NCBI GenBank assembly: GCA_934463035.1
Contig: CAKSIG010000003.1
Coordinates: 186,001-250,000 of the forward strand
Length of the DNA stretch: 64,000 bases
Reading direction: 5' to 3'
Origin: an uncultured Eubacteriales bacterium
GTDB lineage: Bacteria; Bacillota; Clostridia; Oscillospirales; Acutalibacteraceae
Position numbers and translations under genes: made by a program. A model generated the notes under the pieces. The model had not been told where the DNA came from and searched no databases. It saw only the letters and a list, made by a program, of their open reading frames with translations. Positions 56,968-64,000 of this stretch are shown piece by piece. The first letter of the stretch is position 1. Each line of letters starts with the position of its first letter.

Positions 56968-59250
56968 TTATTTATAATAATTTCTTGTCAGCACTTCTTG
57001 TTGCCATTCGGGAGATAGGGCAGTAAATCTTGCGGAAAACCCGCACACGCGCACGATTAAATCGGGATATTTCCCCGGGTGCTTTTGCGCATCTAAAAGT
57101 TGTTCTTTTGTTGTGCAGTTAAGCTGTAATGAACCAACGGAACTATCAGCAACCGTTCTTATAAATCCCTCGCAAATATCCGTGGTTATTCTGTCTGACG
57201 GTAAAATAATATTTACAACATTTCCTCCCGCCATAGTCGTTTTATCAATGGCTGCAATACTGTTTATAACATCGGTTGCAAACGGTATTTTTTTCAAACG
57301 CGACGGCGTTAAACCTTGTGCAAGATAATCGCCGTTATACCTGCCGTCGGGCGTAGCAAGAGTCTTTTCACCCCAAGATTTTACCTCCGTATAACCGAAG
57401 TGTCCCATTAGAACTTTGCCGCCGTAGGTACCTTTTAATCTGCCGCACATATCAAATAAATCGTTTTGCAAACGTGCCGCCAACTCACACGAGACCGCAC
57501 TGCCATCGCCCCAGCCATTGCAATTAATTGCATCAACCCGCATATCTTCATTATCTTTCCAATTGTTTCTTACTGCGTTCAAGAATTCATATAAAGTATA
57601 TTTTTTAGTTTCAAACACTAATTGTCTAATTGCCATTAAAGAATCAATTACTATCGGAAAACCAAAAAATTTAAGTGAATCATCGCGGTATTTTGCACCG
57701 CCGTTAGTGTAATCCTTTTTATTGCCAACGCAGTCGCCGAGGGTGGAGGAAAAAATCGGCAATGGGCAAACTTTATTCCAAATTTGTCCGCCCTGTATTG
57801 TTATCATCTGGCGTTCTTCAAGCAACGCAAATATATTTTCACAAAGTATGGCATAGACGTCCTCAAAACTTTTTGATTTGTCAATAAGCTTGAAATCAAT
57901 ACCGATTCTTTCTTTATTGTCTTCAAGTTTATGTATTGAGAGCTCCAATACTTTTGAAAGATTTACGTATGCACCGCAGTCATATTTACCGCATCCGTTG
58001 TCTGTTACATCCCAGCATCCGCTGACTAAATAATCCCTTGCTTCATCAATAGGTCTGTTGGAACGCAACAGTGATGGAATTATTGCGTCGTCGTTTTGAT
58101 ATAAGATGACGCTCGTACCTTTAATGATCGGTTCGTTGATCAAATCGAGGTATTCTTTTGGAGAATTTTTTGAAAACCTGCATATTATTTTGGGATAGAT
58201 TATTTTTTCGTTATCGGCAGCAAGCAGAAATAATTTTGTAAGCTCGTTAAATACAGGAGCTCCATTTTTATCACAGCCGCCTAAAACGTATGTGTTTTCA
58301 AATTCGTGATCGGCATATCCAATCATTTTTTTATTGTGATCATATACGCAGTCAGAGCTTAGAAGAAATTTACATATAAGGTCATACGCTTCCGATTTTG
58401 TAATAATTCCATTTTCTATATCGTGCTTATAGAACGGATATAAGTCGACATCTATTCTGCCGAACGTATTAGGCCCTACCCCTTCAAGGGAACCTACTGC
58501 TTTGCGGAAGAATGCCAAGAAGTTTAATGCGCTGTAAAAACTGCTAGGTCTGTTCCAAGGCTCCCGTTGCGCCGTATCGGCTATAAGTTTTAAATTGTTT
58601 TTTATATCCTCATCGGTTGCGGTTTTTAGCCTTTCGACGGCTGTATCGGCAAATTTTTCAGACATTTTTTTGAGTTGCAACATTCCGTCTGCCACAGCGG
58701 ATAAAAAGTCTTTTTCTTCGTCTGTTTTTGCCGTTTCAAGCTGTTTTACGGCTTTTTCGTAAACCCCTTTAAGTCCCGTTTCTAAAACAGGACGGTAGTT
58801 TAAATTAAAATGCTGCATAGTATCATTATAAGGACCGCAGATAAGATACAGGAGTTCATCGCCCTGTGCGCAGCGCTTTTCCCACAATTTTGGATCTTGA
58901 TCAATAAATTTGTGGGAATTTTTTATATAGGTCCAGCCGCCAGGATGTTCGTGATCTTTATTCTTCGATGAGTCGGTTCCCGATTTAGACTTATCCCACC
59001 AAAATGAGCCGTCGCAGGTGGCGCACATTGTACCTGTCTCAAAATAAAACGGCGAATTATCAAATACAACGGGCTCAAACATATCAACAATAGTTCTATA
59101 TTGAAAAACTTTCATCTGATATGGATTCATTTCCTGCCAATTTGAAGAATTTAAAACTTTAAAGCATTTTTCGGCAAATACATCAGCTTTTTTGTCAGCC
59201 GTATACCAATAATACTGTTTTAGTTCATTCCGCAATAATTCATATTTCAT
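56968..59250 (-). CDS. Glycyl radical enzyme of unassigned specificity
   Basis: A 760-residue PFL-like enzyme. The glycyl radical loop is RVCGFSARF with Gly737, 24 residues from the C-terminus. The thiyl Cys is Cys412 in SGCWDV. Diol dehydratases, choline lyase and most relatives have G-C-x-E here, and PFL has C-C-V; Asp414 in place of Glu, and Val415 after it, fit no common group. Two Cys near residues 75-80 (TMCATC) and a Cys-rich stretch after the active site (CGKYDCG) are also unusual. The activase has the Fe-S insert of the dehydratase type. The start is ATG 59250, behind AAAGGGAG. An AraC regulator is divergent. Confidence 0.92.
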   Translation of the reverse strand: MKYELLRNELKQYYWYTADKKADVFAEKCFKVLNSSNWQEMNPYQMKVFQYRTIVDMFEPVVFDNSPFYFETGTMCATCDGSFWWDKSKSGTDSSKNKDHEHPGGWTYIKNSHKFIDQDPKLWEKRCAQGDELLYLICGPYNDTMQHFNLNYRPVLETGLKGVYEKAVKQLETAKTDEEKDFLSAVADGMLQLKKMSEKFADTAVERLKTATDEDIKNNLKLIADTAQREPWNRPSSFYSALNFLAFFRKAVGSLEGVGPNTFGRIDVDLYPFYKHDIENGIITKSEAYDLICKFLLSSDCVYDHNKKMIGYADHEFENTYVLGGCDKNGAPVFNELTKLFLLAADNEKIIYPKIICRFSKNSPKEYLDLINEPIIKGTSVILYQNDDAIIPSLLRSNRPIDEARDYLVSGCWDVTDNGCGKYDCGAYVNLSKVLELSIHKLEDNKERIGIDFKLIDKSKSFEDVYAILCENIFALLEERQMITIQGGQIWNKVCPLPIFSSTLGDCVGNKKDYTNGGAKYRDDSLKFFGFPIVIDSLMAIRQLVFETKKYTLYEFLNAVRNNWKDNEDMRVDAINCNGWGDGSAVSCELAARLQNDLFDMCGRLKGTYGGKVLMGHFGYTEVKSWGEKTLATPDGRYNGDYLAQGLTPSRLKKIPFATDVINSIAAIDKTTMAGGNVVNIILPSDRITTDICEGFIRTVADSSVGSLQLNCTTKEQLLDAQKHPGKYPDLIVRVCGFSARFTALSPEWQQEVLTRNYYK

Positions 59251-59344
59251 AGTATTACTCCCTTTCACACTCATTGTATAGGTCTGACGGGGTAATTACA
59301 ATGTAAAAAAACTAATAAATGGATTATTTGAAGATAATTTTTGC

Positions 59345-59372
59345 TTGAAAATGCGTTGAAAACGGATATAAT
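59345..59372 (+). promoter_or_regulatory. Promoter of AraC-type regulator
   Basis: TTGAAA (59345-59350), a 16-base spacer and TATAAT (59367-59372), about 24 bases before the start codon. Confidence 0.7.
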
Positions 59373-59395
59373 TGTTTTAAGAGGTGCAAATTTAG

Positions 59396-60169
59396 ATGGA
59401 AAATTTGGTTATAGAAAATATAATATCGTTACATATATACAGTCCTAAGTCACAAAAATGGGTATCAAAAGCGCCGCGGAATTGCTGTTACTTTGCATAC
59501 CAGAGAAGTGGCAGTTACAAACATACAATGTCCGATAAAGAACTTATTGCAAGCCACGGGACAATTCTCTTTATAAATGGTGAAGATTCATATATAGTTA
59601 ACGAACTATGTCAGGGAGACGCTATATGCGCTGTAATTCAGGTAAAGAATGCACCGAAATCTTTTTTATTTGATACGTGTGACGATAAATCGTATATCAG
59701 CCTGTTTAATTCTTTATTGTTGCATTCTGATACTTCCGTTGCAAGTAATTATTATATTTCTCTTGGCATTTTGTATGAACTATTCGGGAAGATTTACAGA
59801 CAAAAAGAAAAAAATTACATAGGAAAAGGCACACAGGCAGCAGTTCAAAAGGTGCATAGTTATATCAATAATAATTATATGAATGCCAACCTTAGTATGA
59901 ATGAGCTATCAGCGGTGGGGAATACAGAGATACATAGGCTGAATTCATTATTTAAAAATGAATACGGTATGACATGCTGGCAGTACGTTATGTCTGTGCG
60001 CATAGCCAATGCGGGCAACTTGCTTAAAGCTACCGATTATTCAATAAATACTATCGCAGAACTTTGCGGTTTCACCGACCCATATTATTTCAGCAGAGCT
60101 TTTAAAAAGGTGTATGGGTCTTCACCGAATACGTTTCGGAAAATAGAATTAAAAAAAATCAGCGATTGA
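59396..60169 (+). CDS. AraC-family transcription regulator
   Basis: A 257-residue regulator. The N-terminal 140 residues form a cupin-like ligand-binding region (YQRSGSYKHTMSDKEL, GTILFINGEDSYIVNELCQGD). The C-terminal 100 residues hold the two HTH motifs (NLSMNELSAVGNTEIHRLNSLF and STINTIAELCGFTDPYYFSR-type, with the conserved YFSRAFKKVYGSSPNTFRK end). Divergent from the glycyl radical operon across a 120-base gap, it is the likely activator, responding to that enzyme's substrate. Confidence 0.92.
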   Translation: MENLVIENIISLHIYSPKSQKWVSKAPRNCCYFAYQRSGSYKHTMSDKELIASHGTILFINGEDSYIVNELCQGDAICAVIQVKNAPKSFLFDTCDDKSYISLFNSLLLHSDTSVASNYYISLGILYELFGKIYRQKEKNYIGKGTQAAVQKVHSYINNNYMNANLSMNELSAVGNTEIHRLNSLFKNEYGMTCWQYVMSVRIANAGNLLKATDYSINTIAELCGFTDPYYFSRAFKKVYGSSPNTFRKIELKKISD

Positions 60170-60240
60170 ATCAATTTAATCAATAAACGCAGGCAAGGCA
60201 GTAAAAGGTGGTAAGTGTAACCATAGCAGATGTGACTTGT

Positions 60241-61344
60241 TTAAAACAGTGATATAGATTTTTTTACAGCAATAATAATGTCGTTCCGCATTTCCTGAAT
60301 AGGGGAATTAAGCACGTGCTGTGCGTAATAAACCGACAGCTTGTTCTTTCTGTCAACAGCGAGATAGGCTCCTGCGGCGCCGCCCCAACCGAAGTCGGTC
60401 TTTTTGTCTGTTGAATCGGGACACCGAACGCCCAGACCGTATCCGTAATCTTTAAGCCAATAATTGCGCTTTTGCTGATTTGTCAGCATATCGGTACTCA
60501 TCATATCAACGGTTTCGCTTTTTATGATTTTCCCCGTTCTGAGCGCTTCTAAAAATTTTATGTAATCGTTTACGGTTGATACACAGCCTGCACCGCCCGA
60601 TTCGTACTCACTGCCTAATTTATACGGCATACACCCGCTTGAAAAGTTTTGATTTCCTTTTCCGCAATTTTTCATTGTGCCGTCTTTCATATCATATCGG
60701 TACTGTTCGCACAGAGTGTGCCTTGCATCATCGGGCAGGGAAAAAGAACTGTTATTCATACCAAGCGGTTCAAAAATGTGCTTTAAAACATAATTTCCGA
60801 AACGTTCTCCGCTTACGATTTCAATTACAGCCGCCAACACATCGTGGCACAAACTGTATTCAAAACGTTCCTCGGGGTCAAACAATAAAGGCTCGCTTGC
60901 CAAACGGCGGACGGTATCGACGGTTGGACATTTTCCGCCTGACTCGTCTCTTGCCTTTATTATTGCGGGTGAGTTTGTATCATAAGAAAATCCCGCGGTC
61001 ATGCAAAACAGGTCTTTTATCGTTATATCGCGCTTAGCGCTGCGTAAAGTCTGCCCGTCTCTTACGCTCATATATTTGTATTCGGGTATATAATGGCAGA
61101 GCTTGTCTTCAAGCCGTATTTTGCCGTTTTCTAAAAGCTGTAACGCCGCAGCACAGGTTATAGGCTTTGAGCAGGAATAAATATTATAAACCTCGTCGCC
61201 GCACATCGGTATGCGTTTTTCTAAATCGGAATATCCGAATTGTTTTCGGTATACTTCCTTGCCGTCGTAAAAAACCGCACAGTCGTTGCCGGGAACGCCG
61301 CAATTTATAAAATGCTGTTGCAATTTTTCAAGTTCTTCAAACAT
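60241..61344 (-). CDS. Class C beta-lactamase-like serine hydrolase
   Basis: A 367-residue protein of the beta-lactamase/transpeptidase fold. The nucleophile motif is SCSK (S-x-x-K, about residues 54-57), followed by a YSLC in place of Y-x-N and a late FGWGGAAG matching the H-x-G strand position. No signal peptide is visible, so it acts in the cytoplasm, as do EstB-like esterases and D-aminopeptidases of this family. AAGGAGG precedes the ATG. It follows the M20 gene by 3 bases, suggesting joint action on a peptide or amide. Confidence 0.87.
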   Translation of the reverse strand: MFEELEKLQQHFINCGVPGNDCAVFYDGKEVYRKQFGYSDLEKRIPMCGDEVYNIYSCSKPITCAAALQLLENGKIRLEDKLCHYIPEYKYMSVRDGQTLRSAKRDITIKDLFCMTAGFSYDTNSPAIIKARDESGGKCPTVDTVRRLASEPLLFDPEERFEYSLCHDVLAAVIEIVSGERFGNYVLKHIFEPLGMNNSSFSLPDDARHTLCEQYRYDMKDGTMKNCGKGNQNFSSGCMPYKLGSEYESGGAGCVSTVNDYIKFLEALRTGKIIKSETVDMMSTDMLTNQQKRNYWLKDYGYGLGVRCPDSTDKKTDFGWGGAAGAYLAVDRKNKLSVYYAQHVLNSPIQEMRNDIIIAVKKSISLF

Positions 61345-61347
61345 AAG

Positions 61348-62706
61348 TTATGCCTCCTTGCAGATTCTTACTATTGCTCTTGCGAACATTTTTGCGGCGG
61401 AAACAAGTGTGTCAAGATTATAGCACTCATCGTTGCCGTGCGCTTCGTCGCCGCCGTCGCCGTAGAGAACTCCGCCGAATGCAACGGCGCCGTCCTTTAC
61501 GTGCGCGTAGGTCGCTCCGTCAGCGGCGTAAGGCTCGTCTTCTCTGCCTGTAAATTCTTTGTATACCGCACATAATTCTTTTACAAAATAGCTGTCCTTC
61601 GGAACGTAATGAGGCTCGGTAAGCGAAACGGCTTTTGCAGGCACCTTGAATTTATCCAAGATGATTTTTGCAATATCGGCAGAGCGGTTCCTTGCGTTTA
61701 CTCGGCAGTTGGAAACAAACTCAAATGTTTCGCCGTCATAGCTTAACGATACTAACGATAAAGCGTTTTCGTTGCTTTCAAGTCCGAAATTTTCTCCGAA
61801 AAATGTGCCGTGGGGGTAAAGTGCCGATAACCTTTTAAAAGCACTGTCCTTGTTTTCAAACTGTGAAAGTGCTTCAAGTAATGCCGTAAGCGGATTTACG
61901 CCCCAATGCGGGTGTGCGGTATGGGTGCTTTTGCCGAATACCGTGATTTCTAAATAATCCGTCATAGGCTCAATCTTATAGGTTATATCTTTGATTTTAT
62001 CTAATTTTTCCCCGATTTCTTTTGCGGAAATATTTTTGATTTTTGCGGCGGCGGTTTCGGGGGTAACGTTTGAAAATGTGCCGCCCGAATGTAAAGATAT
62101 AACGTTTTCGGAATTAAATTGCGTTTTTCCCTCAATATTGAATTTTCCTGTTTCAGAGTATGCAACAGGAAAACAGCAGTCGGGTGCAAAAGCATATTCG
62201 GGCAGGGTATTGACCTTCAAATAGTCCTTAAAGTCGTGCATACCGCTTTCCTCGTCGGAACCGAAAAATATCTGTACCTTGTCTTTAAGGTCAATGCCGC
62301 ATTCTTTTAATGCATAAACGGCAAAAAGAGCGGCAACTGTGGGACCCTTGTTGTCAAGACTGCCCCTGCCGTAGATCAGATTGTCCTTTATTGCTGCTTC
62401 AAACGGGGGAGTTGCCCATTTGTCTGCATTAACGCTTACAACGTCCGTGTGGCACAGTATTCCCAATTTTTCACCGCCGCGGCCGTATTCCGCAATTCTT
62501 ATTTTGTTTTCAAAATTTTGGATTTTTAAGCCCATTTCCTCCGCTTTGTCGGATATAAATTCCAACGCTCTGAAAATTCCGCCGCCGTATGGTTTGCCGT
62601 CTTCGGGCGCTGACTTTACGCTTGGTATCGCTATAAAATCCTTCAAAACCTTTGTCATATTTTCCTTTTGACCGTCGATAAATTTGTCAACCGATTTTAT
62701 ATCCAT
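61348..62706 (-). CDS. M20 family peptidase (dipeptidase PepV-like)
   Basis: A 452-residue zinc peptidase. Metal and catalytic residues lie in GILCHTDVVSV (His and Asp), YGRGSLDNKGP, FFGSDEESGM (Glu pair), YAFAPDCCFPVAYSE and the C-terminal FGGVLYGDGGDEAHGNDE. The bacterial exchange domain lies between about 180 and 350. PepV-type enzymes cleave dipeptides with N-terminal beta-Ala or D-Ala and similar. The start is ATG 62706, behind AGAGG. It overlaps no neighbour but is 17 bases from the hydrolase. Confidence 0.92.
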   Translation of the reverse strand: MDIKSVDKFIDGQKENMTKVLKDFIAIPSVKSAPEDGKPYGGGIFRALEFISDKAEEMGLKIQNFENKIRIAEYGRGGEKLGILCHTDVVSVNADKWATPPFEAAIKDNLIYGRGSLDNKGPTVAALFAVYALKECGIDLKDKVQIFFGSDEESGMHDFKDYLKVNTLPEYAFAPDCCFPVAYSETGKFNIEGKTQFNSENVISLHSGGTFSNVTPETAAAKIKNISAKEIGEKLDKIKDITYKIEPMTDYLEITVFGKSTHTAHPHWGVNPLTALLEALSQFENKDSAFKRLSALYPHGTFFGENFGLESNENALSLVSLSYDGETFEFVSNCRVNARNRSADIAKIILDKFKVPAKAVSLTEPHYVPKDSYFVKELCAVYKEFTGREDEPYAADGATYAHVKDGAVAFGGVLYGDGGDEAHGNDECYNLDTLVSAAKMFARAIVRICKEA

Positions 62707-62723
62707 TATAATTTCCTCTTTCA

Positions 62724-63524
62724 CTAAAAATTATTGTATTTCAGCCATTCAAGCAATAAATCCACCCATTGATGTACGTGTGTTTTAACTCTGTCATCGG
62801 TATCGCCATCTGCGAGACCGATGCCGTGCCAGCCGTCGGGGAATATATGAAATTCTGTCGGAATGCCGTGTTCTTTCAGTGCTTTGACATAGTTAATACT
62901 GTTAAATACATGAACCTCGCTGTCGGTCAGACAATGCCAGATAAAAGCAGGCGGCGTCCTTTCGGAAACAATATCGGCAGGTGTAAGCTGTTTTTCAAGT
63001 TTTAGATTATTTCCGCCGAGAAAATTTACCGCCGAGTCTGCGTGTCCCAAATTGCCGTAAAGGTATATTACGGGGTAGCAGAGTATTTGCAGGTTGGGAA
63101 TAAAGTCCTCCTTATCAATCTCGTCTTTGTCGGTATAGTCTATGTCTTCAAAAAATGTTGAGACAAGCGCCGCAAGGTGACCGCCTGCCGAAGTGCCCAT
63201 AACCGCAATTTTGGATTTATTTATGCCGTATTTCGCACTGTGATACCTGACAAATTTTACCGCCCGTCTTGCGTCAAGCAACGGCAACGGAAAACCGTAT
63301 GGTTTTATTCTGTAATCAACCACAAAAGCGGTTATGCCGACGCTTGCCAGAAATTCGGCATATCTTTCGCCCGAATGCGGGGTTCGCATCATATAAGCTC
63401 CGCCCGCAAAAACTATAACGGCACCGTCGGATTTTTTAACGTTCGGTATATATGATTTAATATGTATATCACCGCTGTGTCCGCAGGATATGCTGTTCCA
63501 TAAATTCATAGTTTCAACAGTCAC
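62724..63524 (-). CDS. Alpha/beta hydrolase, esterase/lipase type
   Basis: A 266-residue hydrolase. The oxyanion region is VIVFAGGAYMMRTPHSGE, the nucleophile GTSAGGHLA (G-x-S-x-G), the acid is in WHCLTDSEV, and the His in FPDGWHGIGL, a complete Ser-Asp-His triad of the BD-FAE/acetyl-esterase group. These enzymes deacetylate xylan or other carbohydrate esters. The start is GTG at 63524, with AGAGG 8 bases upstream; ATG at 63509 is the alternative. Confidence 0.87.
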   Translation of the reverse strand: MTVETMNLWNSISCGHSGDIHIKSYIPNVKKSDGAVIVFAGGAYMMRTPHSGERYAEFLASVGITAFVVDYRIKPYGFPLPLLDARRAVKFVRYHSAKYGINKSKIAVMGTSAGGHLAALVSTFFEDIDYTDKDEIDKEDFIPNLQILCYPVIYLYGNLGHADSAVNFLGGNNLKLEKQLTPADIVSERTPPAFIWHCLTDSEVHVFNSINYVKALKEHGIPTEFHIFPDGWHGIGLADGDTDDRVKTHVHQWVDLLLEWLKYNNF

Positions 63525-63535
63525 TGTTTTCACCT

Positions 63536-64000
63536 CTATGTTGCAGAACTGTCGCCGCCGTCGGCAACAACTGTGTGTCCGCATATTATCTCTCCGTAAT
63601 CGCTCATAAGGTAGTATGCAAGCTCGGCTATTTCATCTGGACGTATAAATCTACCTATTGCATGACGTTCGTACGGCTGGTCAATGCTGTGGGCATATCT
63701 TGCTATCATCGGAGTGAATGTTGCGCCTGGGGCTATTCCGTTAATTATAATGCCGTTCCCGCCGTATTTTTTGCCAAAAGCCCGCGTCCATTTGATAATA
63801 GATAGTTTTGCGGCGCCGTAAGAGCCGATTATGTCCATACAGGCGGCATTTGAGGCAATGTTTAATATATTACCCTTTATATCGTTGTTTATAAAATAAT
63901 CTATTTCATTTCGCATCATAAAAAATGCGGATTTGAAGTTCACATCGGTCAATGCATCCCACTCGTCTTCGGTTATGTCCCACGGTTCATAGCCTCTGCC
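63536..64000 (-). CDS. Short-chain dehydrogenase/reductase, 5' end cut by window
   Basis: The C-terminal 154 residues of an SDR, with the reading frame open to the right edge. ILNIASNAACMDI holds the catalytic Ser, followed by the SYGAAKLSIIKW pair of Tyr and Lys (Y-x3-K), then GNGIIINGIAPGATFTPM and the C-terminal GHTVVADGGDSS. The nucleotide-binding Gly-rich N-terminus lies outside. The substrate cannot be determined. Its stop is 12 bases from the esterase start. Confidence 0.9.
   Translation of the reverse strand, partial: GRGYEPWDITEDEWDALTDVNFKSAFFMMRNEIDYFINNDIKGNILNIASNAACMDIIGSYGAAKLSIIKWTRAFGKKYGGNGIIINGIAPGATFTPMIARYAHSIDQPYERHAIGRFIRPDEIAELAYYLMSDYGEIICGHTVVADGGDSSAT

Overview
The window looks like part of a chromosome from a strictly anaerobic, probably spore-forming Clostridia member, most plausibly a gut Oscillospirales/Ruminococcaceae-type bacterium. 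The evidence is a trimeric NAD-linked [FeFe] hydrogenase operon, a glycyl radical enzyme with its activase, a SpoIVFB-like M50 protease, RqcH, YhaM-type RNase, TrmK, the TIGR03960/DUF2344 pair and strong AGGAGG-type ribosome binding sites. The species cannot be named from sequence alone.

Bases 1 to about 21,965 are the right-hand part of a temperate siphophage-type prophage; its tail and lysis genes lie beyond the left edge. Read leftward on the minus strand from the immunity region (about 19.8 kb) come: a small early gene, a frameshifted cytosine-C5 methyltransferase with two poly-G tracts, two HTH regulators, a hexapeptide-repeat protein, a SNF2 helicase, a 3D-domain lipoprotein, a Cys-rich protein, a 25-residue membrane peptide, a VRR-NUC nuclease, a Cas4-like nuclease fused to a RecA-like ATPase, a DUF669 protein, a B-type DNA polymerase, a PrimPol-D5 primase-helicase, a DNA-adenine/cytosine-N4 methyltransferase, a sigma-region-4-like regulator, then small terminase, large terminase, portal and a MuF-type protein with a metallopeptidase-like C-terminus. 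Rightward are a CI-like repressor, a small membrane protein and a tyrosine integrase. The divergent promoters and palindromic operator form a classic lysogeny switch. A 98-bp element built on inverted GGTAACACTT sites occurs at both 5.6 kb and 20.6 kb, and paired GTAACA motifs lie directly behind several genes.

From 22.1 kb the sequence is host: tRNA-Lys, a membrane glycosyltransferase, rplJ-rplL with an L10 leader, a rightward housekeeping operon (purA, yhaM, DUF1858, trmK, rqcH, sugar isomerase-like, yifB, tRNA-Ala), then a leftward group (Nif3-like, glnS, gltX, nrdR), cyclophilin, a surface-polysaccharide group (rfbA and two glycosyltransferases), and an SbcCD/YhaON-like nuclease pair.

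44.4-52.7 kb is one long operon. hydC, hydB and hydA for an electron-bifurcating-type hydrogenase surround a set of putative signalling genes: two DRTGG proteins, two stand-alone GHKL ATPases, a degenerate hydrogenase-like Fe-S protein and a PHP phosphoesterase. It is followed by an M50 protease pair, a radical SAM/DUF2344 pair, and a glycyl radical enzyme/activase pair divergent from an AraC regulator. The right end holds a leftward series of a serine hydrolase, an M20 peptidase, an alpha/beta hydrolase and an SDR cut by the window edge.
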